Shown one piece after another: positions 12,608 to 25,962 of a DNA stretch of 64,000 nucleotides. The notes beneath the pieces are model-generated. The model was not told where the DNA came from and searched no databases. It worked only from the letters and a program-made list of their open reading frames with translations. Each line of letters begins with the position of its first letter. Position 1 is the first letter of the stretch. Made by a program: the position numbers and the translations under genes. The stretch covers positions 114,043,312 to 114,107,311 of the forward strand of contig CM063502.1 of NCBI GenBank assembly GCA_032207245.1, given 5' to 3'. The stretch is from Pardosa pseudoannulata (Eukaryota > Arthropoda > Arachnida > Araneae > Lycosidae).

Positions 12608-13833
12608 GGAAATAGAAATGCGTGATTCGGGCGAAATCTTCGAGATAATAACTACAGATTCAGACCAAAGCAAAAATAAAATTGATTGCCAAAATGAAAG
12701 AAAATAGCATAGTTATGCAATAGACTAATAATTGAACGAGAAAAGACACTGCTGGTAGAAACAGAAGATTGCAAAGGTAAGAAGGTTTAATTCTTCCTTA
12801 AAATAGTGTTTCTTTCTGTCAAAATAAATCCATTATATAATAATAGCCTGAGTTATCTGTCCGTCTGTCCTCGAATTTATGAAGAGCTTGGACCTGGAAT
12901 GGATAGAGCCATCCATATTGGATTTTTGATGAGTTAGGGTTAGTAAAAAGCTAGTAAAGTTTATCTTCTCTTAAACTATCGATCCGATCCTAAAATAAAT
13001 TGTTATAAATATGCTTCCTATCACAGAAAAAATACTGTTGTCTTTAAAACGTTCGAAATCCACCCTTCCCCCCCCCTTTTTTTTTTTTTTTGAGCTTTTA
13101 ATGCCATTATTTCAAGCCCTATTTTCCCCGTTTAAGAGCAGGCGATTAACTTTATCAATTTATCGCATAATATATAGGTAAAAATAACATTTTTTTCTAT
13201 CATTATGACGTCATTCATTTAACCATCTCATTTAATCATTTCTTATTTTAAATTATTTAAATATAGTCTGCATTATTTTCACACGTTTTATCACTGACCT
13301 TAGATATTACTTTTATATTTGGCTTAAATAATACATTAGGTATGTATGTGATAATTTTAAATTTAATCATCGATTATTTTTTTTGCAAGATGATTCTCAG
13401 CCAAAAAATAAGCAATTTTTTAACCTGCCTCATAAAGTACTTTACAATTCTGGAAAATTAAAAATTTTACTGATCCAGTCATATAACGGGCTATATGCTT
13501 GTAATTTGATAAAAACGTAACAATGTTGCATTTGCAATGTAATTTGTTTGCAATTTTTTTTTCGCCTTGAGATGTTTTATCTGGCACGTAATTTGTTTCA
13601 TGTAATTAATAAATACTGTATTTTATAAAGTAAATAATTCTTACAAAATCATTTTTATATTAATAAAATTTCGTTGTCAATTAAAATGTTAATGATGCAA
13701 ATTCAATCACTTCTTATCACAGGACATAAAAATTGTGTCAGAATTGGAACTTTAACAAATTATAATTAAGTAATCGCAATTTCTAGTGCTACCAGTAAAT
13801 ATTATAACACAGGCAGCTATTAAAAACAACGAG
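12608..13833. other. No recognisable feature
   Basis: Contains a C/T homopolymer stretch at about 13,068-13,092. No gene is supported. Confidence 0.5.
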
Positions 13834-13837
13834 TTAA

Positions 13838-14078
13838 CCTTTTGCGGACGGGTGGTCGATATTTCGACCAAGCCGCTCCAGGTTTGGAAGTAGGGGCTGT
13901 TTTGTTTTCGTAGGATTATTTTATCATTCTCCTCCATAAATAAATTTTATTTCATTCCTGCTGCTTATTATTGTACAAAGTGCCAGTATTAAAGGAATTG
14001 CTTATAAGGGAAAGCAATGAATCTATCAATCTTTTCTTTATCTTCACATATACAGAGAAATATTCCGTCCCGAAAGAG
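13838..14078. mobile_element. TTAA-flanked MITE (piggyBac-type target), 241 bp
   Basis: TTAA lies at 13,834-13,837 and 14,079-14,082. The left end is CCTTTTGCGGACGG and the reverse complement of the right end is CTCTTTCGGGACGG, an imperfect 14-bp inverted repeat. There is no transposase. TTAA duplication is the known signature of the piggyBac superfamily; assignment to it is inference. Confidence 0.7.
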
Positions 14079-14082
14079 TTAA

Positions 14083-14436
14083 TGGGATAAATAACTACAA
14101 ATTATTTACTTTAACCTTTTTATTTGTTAATTTGTTAGTATTATATATAGTGGTTTATTACCAGTAATAACTGACTAAATGCTTTAAACAAAAAATATGT
14201 ATAAAATTTAATGTACTCTTAACTTAAAGTAACCTAAAATCAACAATAAAAAATGTAATTGCACTGACTCAAAACCCAAACCAATACACATTGAATTTAT
14301 CATATTTACCATTCATACTTGGACATATTTACTAACAAAAGGTTAGAATGATTAATTTTAACATGTGTATTACTTTAACTATTTACTATCACTTAATTAT
14401 TGTTGATAGCTAATTTACCACATTAAATATAACATG

Positions 14437-14475
<39 letters not shown>

Positions 14476-14635
14476 TAAGACTGGCCATAAATTATAAGAA
14501 ACATGGTGTATTAAACTGCATGCATTTTATTACATAACAAGAACAACAGACAGCTTCAGCACCTCAACTTAGACAGAAGAGATCACAAGGAATCACAGTC
14601 AAAATGTATTATATATACATAAATACACCGAACAG
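14083..14635. other. Intergenic with a (TA)n(TG)n tract at about 14,436-14,475
   Basis: No gene is supported. A compound dinucleotide run is the only clear feature. Confidence 0.55.
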
Positions 14636-15050
14636 CTATTACATTATAACTATCCAACTAACAACACGTAGGACCACCTTTAATCCTCGAAATCACCAGC
14701 AACCGCAGTGACTTTGACTCTACAAGGCCCTGATAGGTAGTCTGAGGTAACTGGTACCAAGCACCCACTAATTGGTCATGCAATTTCCACACATTGTGAG
14801 GGGGTACCGTGTGAGAAAAACAAATTGTTTTCTTCGGGTGGGATTACAAATGCTTTATTGGATTAAGGTCAGGAGAATTTGGAGGCCAAGATATAACATG
14901 AAAGTCAATGGACTGTTCCTCGAGCCACTCCCTGAAAATTCGACCTTTATGACATGGTGCAATATTATGTTGGTAAAACCATCCACCGAAGGAAATACTA
15001 TTGTCATAAATGGGTGAACCTGGTCTTCAACGATGTTCACGTATTGTCAA
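14636..15050 (-). pseudogene. Tc1-like transposase, 3' fragment
   Basis: Reading the minus strand, the segment starts IVEDQVHPFMTIVFPS, the region before the second catalytic Asp in Tc1-like DDE transposases, then shifts frame. The remaining C-terminal part is recoverable only in other frames. The end at 14,636 (TATTACATTATAACTATCC) matches the terminal inverted repeat of the fuller copy at 28,644-29,740. The N-terminal half (helix-turn-helix domains, first Asp) and the other terminus are absent, so this is an immobile 5'-truncated relic. Confidence 0.8.
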
Positions 15051-15144
15051 GTACAGGAACAAGTGCATTGCGACTGTGCAGGTCTGCATATCTGCTTGAC
15101 TAATCCATCCGATGAATATCCTTTTCTTTAAGAAGTTTTGCAGC

Positions 15145-15375
15145 CTGTTACCTTTAATAACGTTACTTGATGCTTTAGAGCTTTAATAACGTTACTTGGT
15201 GCTCTAGAGAATCAGTCCCGTCCCATTTAATAGCGTTACTAGAAACACTAGAACACCAGTCCCGTTACCTTTAATAACGTTACTTGAGGCAGTAGAACAA
15301 GAGTCCCATTGCCTTCCAGTAACGTTACTTGATATTGTAGAACATCAGTCCCGTTACCTTTAATAACAGTGCTGC
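15145..15375. repeat. Minisatellite, about 45-bp unit, five to six degenerate copies
   Basis: TTTAATAACGTTACTTG-like words recur at about 15,152, 15,182, 15,224, 15,269, 15,313 and 15,359, followed by a TAGAACA(A/T)CAGTCCCGTT-like spacer in the later copies. The first spacing is shorter (about 29 bp). Confidence 0.8.

Positions 15376-16487
<1,112 letters not shown>

Positions 16488-16560
<73 letters not shown>
16488..16560. repeat. (TA)n microsatellite
   Basis: Pure TA run directly abutting the preceding repeat. Confidence 0.95.
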
Positions 16561-16569
<9 letters not shown>

Positions 16570-16570
<1 letters not shown>

Positions 16571-16951
16571 GTAATATTAAAATCCCTTATTTACGTATTT
16601 TAATATTAATTTAATAACTTTTGTTCATAAAGTGAGTTCGGGGTTTGCGCGGTAATTCTGATTTTTCTCTCCAGACACGCTATAGACTTAGTGCAGCCTC
16701 TGTCTCGACTACTTTAGCAAATAGTTAGCGAGTTAGCGAGTAGCACGGGTATTTTGTATCAGGTGATCAATTTTGCTTAGGGATTATTCGTAGTCTTTTA
16801 CCTTAGGAATCCCTACTTGAAAAGTGTGTGTGCGGGATCACATTGTCTGTGTGTACGAAGTTGTAAAGCTGTGTGCCTGTTGTACGGATTTCATGTTTAT
16901 TACCAGAAATAAACTGTGTTGTGATTTTGAATAAGTCTCGCCGATATTACA
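16570..16951 (+). mobile_element. Probable solo LTR, 382 bp
   Basis: Starts TGTAATAT and ends ATATTACA, a perfect 8-bp terminal inverted repeat with the TG...CA ends of an LTR. It is markedly less AT-rich than its surroundings and has an AATAAA at about 16,908-16,913 near its 3' end, as expected for an LTR polyadenylation signal. No internal retrotransposon sequence is adjacent, and the TA-rich flanks hide any target duplication. Orientation is set by the AATAAA. Confidence 0.6.
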
Positions 16952-16967
16952 TATATGCATATATATG

Positions 16968-17485
<518 letters not shown>

Positions 17486-17488
<3 letters not shown>

Positions 17489-17984
17489 GCATTTTCTAAA
17501 TAAGATATGCTGAAAATCTTACCTTCAAAATGCATATGATTTACCACAGCCAATCTTACTGCTATTCTGCAGGAACAAAGTTCTTTCAAGCATTTCTGTA
17601 TTCATAAAATAAAAACATATTTAAATGATTATATTACATTGGCATATAAAATTAGTGTATGTATGCCTTAGCACTTACTTCTTCTTTATAAGAATATACA
17701 GTGTTACTTTAGAGACTCAGAAATGTTTGACAGGTATTGATACTGTCGAAAAATTACTGATGATATTAAATTCTTTCTCGAACACCCTGTCGTGTTATAA
17801 AACGCTATAACCGGTATTAGCTTTGCAGCTTGACGAAAGATGAAAGTATATAAGCGTTATTTTCATAAATTGCAGCTTGCAAAGTAGTTTTATTCATTAT
17901 TGAACTAAGTTAGATTTATATTATTTTTGCTCGTTTGTCTATTAAGAACACTATTTTATACTTTTTCTTAATTGTATATCTTAA
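17486..17984. other. No recognisable feature
   Basis: AT-rich. A 61-codon frame (17,625-17,810) has no family signature. Confidence 0.5.
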
Positions 17985-18365
17985 CTGTATACCTAAACTG
18001 CGTAATTTAACTGTATATCTTAACTGTCTAATTTAACTGTATAACTGTATTGTATAACTTATTTAACAGTGTTATTCTAATTTATAAAAATAAGTTATAC
18101 AGTTAAATTAGAATACTTATAAATTATTCTAATAATTATTATTCTAAATATTCTGATTTAACATCATTAATTAGAAAATTTAAAATGTTAAATTATTCTA
18201 ATTATTCTAATTTAACTGTATAAATTATTATAATTTAACAGTATAAAAACTATAACTTAAATTTTTAATAATTATTCTAATTATTTATAAGAATTATTAA
18301 TTAGAATATATAACTATTAATTATTCTAAAAATAAAGTAATTAATTATTCTAATTTAACGGTGTA
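17985..18365. repeat. Degenerate low-complexity array of AACTGTAT / TTATTCTAATTTAA words
   Basis: Repeated TTAACTGTATA and ATTATTCTAATTTAA words in both orientations fill about 380 bp, making several potential hairpins. Non-coding. Confidence 0.7.
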
Positions 18366-19934
18366 AAGTTTTGTAGTTTCTGTCTAAAGTTTTGAAGTTT
18401 AGTTCACTTGCCAATTTCATGGAGTTACTAAATTTTGGAAAGTTTATTTCGGAATTCTTTCACATTTTCTCTGTAACTTCACCTTTATTATTAAACTGAT
18501 GAAATTTCTGGCTGATTGCCATCATTAACTATAGTATACTTCAAGAAATTTCAGATTCATACATGAAAAAAATACAAAAAAATTTTAGCACATAATCATA
18601 CATAAACAGTTTTCACATTTACAAATTCTTAAATACTAAAAATTGGAAACCATCGCAACAGATTTTATCATTTTATATTTTATGATTTTATAGTTTTATT
18701 TTTAATAATTTTATAAGAAATATTAAATAATGATTGTTTTCTGTTAATATTTTGTAGAAAGAGAACTTTTCAAGAAAGTTTTCAGATTTTAAAAACATGT
18801 CCCAATTTCAAAATTTTTTCTATATAATAATCACACCTATATGTAATTGTTATATCTCTTTAAAAATGTAGAAATTATCTGCCTGAAAATTTATATTTTT
18901 TTAATTTTATAATTGATAAGACTTAAATATTCAGAGATACACACTGCACTGAAATAATTAACAAAATAAAGTAAGATAGTAATTAATGATTACCTTTAAA
19001 TAAGTTACAAACCACATTAGTTTAAAAAAAAAAGAAGAAAAAATACTGGAATTATTGATGAAAGGAATCAAAACACTTGCAGTTATTTTAAATGGTACAG
19101 TTTGTACAGTTATTGTTCAATACAATATTTGAACATTTGTTTTAAACTTCAAGTAAATATTCTTTAAATATATACTGTTTATTGCTATCAATTGTTTATT
19201 TTACACAGTGAAAAGCATTAAATAACATGAGATATTAAATAAATTGTTTATCTAATCATAATTAGAAATAAAAAAAATAATTATCAACTTTTAAAGATTT
19301 TTATTAAAATCATTAACTAGTTTAACCTTTTATAAAAATAAAATCTCATACACAAAACTACAGACTCACCTTTATGAGGTAGACCTCCTTTATGTTGTAG
19401 AATAAGGGTCGTATTGACAGGTTTTTCATTTCAAAAATGAAATCAAGCAGTTCTAAAGGAAGACTTCTAAAGGAAACATTTGCTGAATATTAATCATAAA
19501 TTACTGAAAGTTTGAAAATAATATATAGATATTGTGAAATATATTTTACAAATAAATATATTCTTTTATACGTATATTAATATAGTTATTAATTAATTAT
19601 GTATTCAGTTATTAGACAATTATATTTCATCTAGTAATAATAATATCATTGGTCACAAAAATTTTGAATTTTGAGTAGATAGGTAAAAAAAGATCTTAGG
19701 ATTGAAGGTATAAAATATTTTATTACATTAAATAACTTTGCAATATTCATTAGAATAGTGATTAGTAAATTGTTTGTAACAATTTGGAATTACATGGTAG
19801 TTGTGCCAAGTCTACAAAACCAAAATATTTGATAATGCCAAAAATTTTAAAAAATCAATTTCAAAAATTGTAAAAAAAAAATGCATGTCATAAAATGTTG
19901 TTTTGTTATTCCTGGTGTAAGTCCTAATAAACGA
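18366..19934. other. No recognisable feature
   Basis: AT-rich intergenic DNA with no supported gene or element. Confidence 0.5.
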
Positions 19935-20320
19935 CAATCCTCTAAAAGCCGTATAAGACTTTTTTATAAAATTAGTATTGAGTCGGAGATCCACCGCTTA
20001 TATTTATCATTAAAGTTGAATCATTTTGCGTAACATTCTTTATATACAAATATTCTCTTTTACTATTACATTTTCTTATTGTTTATTATAAATAAAAAAT
20101 TGTACAGATAAACACGTCAGCAATCCGCTAGATGCCGTATAACATCTTATAACATCTTTTTATAAAATTAGTATTGAGTCACAAATCTACTGCTTATATA
20201 CATCATTAAAATTTAATCATTTTGTGTAACATTCTTTATATAAAAAATATTATATTTTGTTATTATATTTTGCTTATTATTTATTATAAATAAAAAATTC
20301 TACACATATTACATATACAA
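19935..20320. repeat. Two-copy tandem duplication, 196-bp period
   Basis: TATAAAATTAGTATTGAGTC occurs at 19,965 and 20,161. The copies also share GCCGTATAA before it and GTAACATTCTTTATAT and TTATTATAAATAAAAAATT after it. The second copy has a small extra duplication (AACATCTTATAACATCTT). Confidence 0.8.
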
Positions 20321-20545
20321 ACATAAGATACTGGCATTCGAAAACTGTTTCCTTTTAATTTACTTTGATTCCGTCCCTTAGATAAAATCCTTTTTACCAC
20401 CGTTGGTAAATAATGTGATGTAGTACTTAAACTTAAAAAATCATTAGTTTTTAATTATTATTATTTTAATGAATATTTAGTAATAATAGTCATTTTATGT
20501 TATCTTTTTATTCAAAACTAAACGCATTTTTAAAATATGCTGTTT

Positions 20546-20548
<3 letters not shown>

Positions 20549-20598
<50 letters not shown>

Positions 20599-20607
20599 TA
20601 TATATAC

Positions 20608-20696
<89 letters not shown>

Positions 20697-20755
20697 TATA
20701 TATACATATACATATATATACACTCACATATATATAGACATATATATACATATAA
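20549..20755. repeat. (TA)n microsatellite with GCA/ACA interruptions
   Basis: About 205 bp. It contains two similar interruptions (GCATATATATACATATACAT) roughly 100 bp apart, suggesting internal duplication of the tract. Confidence 0.95.
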
Positions 20756-22198
20756 AATAGAATACTTAAAAAATATTCAGTTAAGATAATGCGATAATTT
20801 GTAAACATTAATAACTTCAAGATAAATATTTCATAATTAAAAAAATTATTAAAATATTTTCAGAGTACATTTTATACACTGTTTTTTTTATAATTGATTC
20901 TCATAAGATAATAATCGAAATAAAATTGATACTTTGACATATGTTAAGCGAGTATTAAAAATATGAATATTATTTAAAAGTATTTTATTTCACAAAATAA
21001 CGGCTTTCAAGGACATTTCTATAAACTCTCTGAGACAGGTAATAAAATGTAATGCTCTGAACATAAAAATTAGATTATTTTTTTAAACATTACAAAGTTA
21101 AAATATAAGCATCAAAAACTGAAAATTATATTTCAAGAGGAGTGTCAATTATAAATGCAATATAAATTCTCAGTTGGAAGCGTTGCGTTGTTGGATCTTT
21201 TTCCTCTAGAATGACTAGCCTACTCATCTTAATGCTTTAATTCGCTATAACCGTGGTAAAAAAGACACGTAATTGGATAGTGAAAGTAAAAGAAAATTTA
21301 CAAACAAAATTCATAAAATTCTAATTAAATCTTTCTCTTGTCGACTTCTTCTTACACTCAAATCTGTTTCCATAATTTTCAAAAGAAATTTCATACATTA
21401 CAAAAGAAAATATTTCTTTTTGTGTCGTTGAAGGTATTCACATACCAATCTAGTGTATCTCAGAGTAATTTTCATTTATTTATATAACATATTTCCACTT
21501 CTGCTTTTCAATCAATTAAATTTTGGCACATGGCTCCGAATAAGGCTTAAGTTTTAACATACAAGAAAATCTTATAAGACTGAATGGAATAAACTGGGAC
21601 AACAGAAATACTTAATAAAGCTTTATTTTATTTTGCAATTATCTTAGGAATTAAATTTAATAAACCAACATTACTTACCTTACTTAAAAATTCAGATGTT
21701 TTAAGAATACTATCTCTGGTTTCTCGATAGATTTAGGCCAAATCTGCGGAGGTTTTGGTTGAAGGAAGCAAGCTAGCGAGATGTTACACTGATGGGAAGC
21801 GTCCCTTGTACGCACTTAAGATCCACTTATTTGCCACGTCATTAAGAACTCTTGAAAACATCAGCTTCTTCTCCTTATAACTTGAAAATAAATTTTTCTG
21901 GATTCAAGGAGGAAGAAATAGTAAATAACTAATAGCGGATCTTGAATTTTAGGGGAAGGTGTCATGAATCGTACGTTATTCCATCAAAACTCTCTTTTCC
22001 GGGAAGTAATGTTAAATGTTATGGGATTTATATTAAACAGAAATGAAACTTTTGTAAACTATAATGAAATTTAATGAATAGCTTGGTTACATTAAATGCT
22101 TAAATGCATATGTAAATAAAATACGTTACAGAGTGGTCACTTATGCGGTGTTATTTCTGAAATGTAGTTTAAAAACACTTGTTATCTTATTCAAGTTT
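20756..22198. other. No recognisable feature
   Basis: AT-rich intergenic DNA. 21,700-21,960 is slightly more GC-rich, but no frame or family is recognised. Confidence 0.5.
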
Positions 22199-22252
22199 TT
22201 TAGCCGTCCTGTTGCAAAAAAAAAGGTAGATTTTAGCGCTCTAAACCAAACC
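22199..22252 (+). repeat. SINE family 1, 3' tail fragment
   Basis: TTAGCCGTCCTGTTGCAAAA followed by GGTAGATTTTAGCGCTCTAA and ACCAAACC matches the last about 50 bp of the family 1 SINE. The tRNA-like head is missing. Confidence 0.65.
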
Positions 22253-22399
22253 ATATTCAATTTTTAGTTTACCGAATATATCTTTTAAACATTAATAAAT
22301 TTTAGCATCTACTTATTTTTAATTTGTGGGAAAAAATATCATTTTCAATACAGGAAATTAGCGATCAGAGAGTTAAAATTGCGTGAAAGAGACACTTCT

Positions 22400-22432
22400 T
22401 TGTGGAGACTCCGGATACGATTGTCTCCACAA
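22400..22432. repeat. Perfect 10-bp hairpin
   Basis: TTGTGGAGAC and GTCTCCACAA are inverted around a 13-base loop. It sits about 60 bp beyond the 3' end of a SINE family 2 copy; its function is unknown. Confidence 0.6.
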
Positions 22433-22494
22433 GCATCTCTATGGAATTAAATTGGGACCTGATCCTCTTTGTCCTCTGTGATATCCAGAAAGAT

Positions 22495-22784
22495 TTGGGT
22501 ATGATTCACCTTGCGACTTTTTTTGCTCTACCACCTGTTTCTACCATCTGTGGGCCCTAGTAATTTTGAAGTAGGGATCAAGCAGACGACCCACACACTT
22601 GGACTGCCAATCCCAGAGGTATCGTTTGAAAACTTAAAGTATATGTATTGTGACCACGAACATTTTACGTGCCCTAGTCACTCTTAACGAACACGGCGGG
22701 TCTTAGTTCAGCTAGATCCCCGAACCCGCAACTTTTCAGTTATGAGATCGCTGTCTTTGTCGACTGAGCTACATCGGCTCTATG
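22495..22784 (-). repeat. tRNA-derived SINE, family 2
   Basis: On the minus strand the head reads like a tRNA: GATGTAGCTCAGTCGAC (A box) and GCGGGTTCGGGGATC (B box) about 40 bases apart. The body carries AATATGTTCGTGG-like and ACGATACCTCTGG-like words (minus strand). This is the longest of five copies in the window, all on the minus strand. Confidence 0.8.
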
Positions 22785-23269
22785 GTTTATGGTAACGGAC
22801 TGAATCTACTTAGTGAGGAATGATAATTCTTATTCCAGATAACGAGAGAATGTGCTGACTGAGCTGTCTAAATGTAATAAATTTCTACCATAACTTAAGC
22901 CAAATCTTTTCTTTAAAAAAAAGAATATTTTATGGACTGATCTACCCATTGAAGGAGATTTTCTATTTTTTTTTAAAGTGAAACTTTTGATTTTAAAGTC
23001 ATTTTGTCACACATTATTCTATGATAATGCTGTAGCAATAATAAATTGTTGCCAACATACTGAATGATCCATGATAAAGACAGTGACCGAAAAGACTGCT
23101 TAACGGTCACAAGATCCCTAAAAATGCCAAAGAGTATAATTCCTGTCAGAGGCGATTTAAGAGAAACTATTCTTTTATCGAAACTTTTCAGCTCATCTAG
23201 GGTATGTTTACTGCTACTTTATCCCATTCCAGCTTAAATTTTAATTATTTTCCCCTCAATCATAAAGCA
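22785..23269. other. No recognisable feature
   Basis: Intergenic sequence between two SINE copies. Confidence 0.5.
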
Positions 23270-23400
23270 TGGACCGAACAATGGCCTTGAAAATAGAGGA
23301 AATTCGGTACCAGTTCATGGATTCGAATCCCACTTATAGCATGGATTTTCGTAGCAGTTCAGAATCTGTTTTTAACATCAGGCACCTACAGTGATATGAA
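23270..23400 (+). repeat. Degenerate SINE family 1 copy
   Basis: GGACCGAACAATGGCC, GGATTCGAATCCCAC and GCATGGATTTTCGTAGCAG, then TTTTTAACATCAGGCACCTA, follow the family order. The 3' tail is not recognisable. Confidence 0.65.
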
Positions 23401-23883
23401 AGAGATGAACTATTTATATATTTGATTATATGTCTTCGGCATTTCTACTAATATATATTATTAATCTATGCACCCAACATTCTACGGCATCATTATTTCA
23501 TCAATATTGCTTTCCATAACGAAAACCTGGCAGTTAATAAAAGAAAATGAAACATCTCTTCGGGATTTAATTTTATTGATTTTTGGATGTTTTTTCAGAT
23601 ATCAGTTTATTTATATTTAGCACTAATAAATAATTTGAAATTTAGGTTTATATAATCTCTATAAAAATATTTCTCTAATAAATAAACCTAATATAATAAA
23701 CTCTATAAAAATATTTCTCTAATAAATATATCTATAAAAACAAATATTTTCTCTCCCTCTATCCCTCTTTAATTCGGATTGGAGAAGCAAAACCTACTTT
23801 TTTGATACATCAAATTGGATCTTACATATTAACACTAGAACGACAGTAAACTTGCTATTGAAAAAATGCCGACTGATGCGCGT
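23401..23883. other. No recognisable feature
   Basis: AT-rich. A single TTAACACTAGAACGACAGT motif at about 23,828 resembles the end of the TTAA MITE at 43,249, but no matching second end was found. Confidence 0.45.
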
Positions 23884-24397
<514 letters not shown>

Positions 24398-24482
<85 letters not shown>

Positions 24483-24495
24483 CATATATATATAT
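24398..24495. repeat. (TA)n microsatellite
   Basis: About 95 bp of TA, with a few AC interruptions at the 3' end. Confidence 0.96.
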
Positions 24496-24699
24496 CTATG
24501 TTATACATTTTTTTATATTTTAGTGTTATGTCCAGATTATTAGAAACCCATAAATATATAATTTATTACCAAAATATATAATTTATTAGAACGTTATGGA
24601 AAAACAACAAAAATGACTTGAGAACTAACCTTGGGGTTGAAACTCTTTCCATCATCTATTCATGATAGATAGAATAAATTTCATTCCCAAACAAATTCA

Positions 24700-25720
24700 T
24701 TTCAGTCAATGTATGTACCTCGAAATCTGAGCATCACGTTCTCGGAAAAATTGAACTACATGGATTCTGTGACGCTTCTACACAAGCATTCGCTGTTGTT
24801 GATTACTTGAAAATAACTGGTGATACTATTAACGTCTCCCTTATAGCTGCAAAAACTGGAATTTTCCCTGTCAAGTAACTCTGCCAAGACTTAAACTATG
24901 TTCAGCTTTCCTATTAGAGGAATTGATTAAGGCTATTCAAGGGGCGGGGCAAGGTTGACTCAGCCTCTCATCCCTTCAGTGGGTAGATGAACTGAGGACC
25001 AAGCATGCTTGGGAACTAAACACTGGGGGTTCCGAGTGAGATTGACCACCTAACCGGAACATATGCTTCTCACCCCAGGGCCCTTAGTCACGTAAACGGA
25101 GATTGACACAGTAAGCCCTGGCTCCCAGTTGCTGTTGAGCCGAGGAGTTTAGTTTAGTTTTATTCAAGGGGCACTTCAGTTTATAATCCATCAAACTTAT
25201 TTGTGGACATACTCCTCGGTTGCACTCAGATGGATAGTTAATACATCGTTGAAAGGAAATTAGTTCGTATTCCAAATTGAAAATAAAATTAGAGAATTAA
25301 CAAACCTCTCAAACTGGCATGATATGTGGGACAGATACAATCAAGCAGAAGTTTCCACTAGGTGTTTATACCCTCAGCAGCTAGATCATAATAAAAGCTA
25401 GTGGTCGGTGTTTCTTTGGCTCTGCCAATTCACTAATCTACCAGAGTCAACTATATAAACAAATTCAAGAATCACTTTTGTTGTTTCGCTCTTAGAACGA
25501 CAATGTCTTTTAGCTCACAGTAAAACTAATATTGAGATCTTTAATTAATTCTCATCATATTCTAAATTACTTCATTTGATCGAGTGGATCTATCGATTTG
25601 TCAACAATCCCATGAACCCTGAAGAAAAAATGACAGGTCTTCTAAAATCAACCGCACTTGACAATGCCTGTAAAACCGTCCCTACAAAATTTAGCAATTT
25701 TCTACATAAATAAGATTACT
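24700..25720 (+). pseudogene. BEL/Pao RNase H region, SINE-interrupted
   Basis: Before the SINE, shifting frames give MYLEI, then HGFCDAS (a catalytic Asp of the RNase H fold in Pao elements) and LPRLKLCSAFLLEELIKAIQ. After it the next RNase H piece follows, with words resembling WIVNTS, WHDMWDRYNQAEVSTR and YPQQLDHNKSWW, the last like the conserved Pao region downstream of RNase H. Several stops and frameshifts break it. RNase H removes the RNA strand during reverse transcription; this copy cannot make a protein. Confidence 0.75.
24946..25160 (+). repeat. SINE-like element, family 3, with 12-bp target duplication
   Basis: A 215-bp insertion ending in (TTTAG)n, flanked by TATTCAAGGGGC at 24,934-24,945 and 25,161-25,172. 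Less AT-rich body (GCATGCTTGGGAACTAAACA, ACTGGGGGTTCCG, CACCTAACCGGAACATATG). The long duplication and simple tail indicate target-primed reverse transcription. No clear tRNA promoter boxes, so the head type is uncertain. It splits the Pao RNase H frame. Confidence 0.85.
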
Positions 25721-25778
25721 TAAGGAAAATAAAGCTTTATCAAATTCAAGTAAATTTCTTCCCTTATATGTCTTTTTG

Positions 25779-25951
25779 ATTTGGTTTGGAGTGCTACGGT
25801 CTACTTTTTGCAACACGAGGGCTAACGAGACCGGGACCTACAGCTTAAAGCCGATTCCGAACGGCTACGAACATCCATGCCACAGTGGGATTCGAATCCA
25901 CGAACTCCAGTGCCGAAGGCCAGCACCCTAACCAATCGGCCATCATTCGGC
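25779..25951 (-). repeat. tRNA-derived SINE, family 1, minus strand, 11-bp target duplication
   Basis: Flanked by ATGTCTTTTTG at 25,768-25,778 and 25,952-25,962. On the minus strand it runs from GCCGAATGATGGCCGATTGG through the B box GGATTCGAATCCCAC to a CAAATC tail. Inserted between the RNase H and integrase parts of the Pao remnant. Confidence 0.9.
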
Positions 25952-25962
25952 ATGTCTTTTTG

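Noticed and set aside
14772..15017. 81-codon + strand frame
   Set aside because: It is antisense to the Tc1 transposase remnant, which explains the sequence on the minus strand.
20495..20820. Several 66-90 codon frames on both strands
   Set aside because: Microsatellite translation, as above; the same applies at 23,794-24,088, 24,305-24,523 and 27,551-27,739.
25779..25951. tRNA gene candidate on the minus strand
   Set aside because: A and B boxes are present, but the sequence cannot fold into a full cloverleaf, has a (CAAA) tail and is flanked by a target duplication: a SINE.
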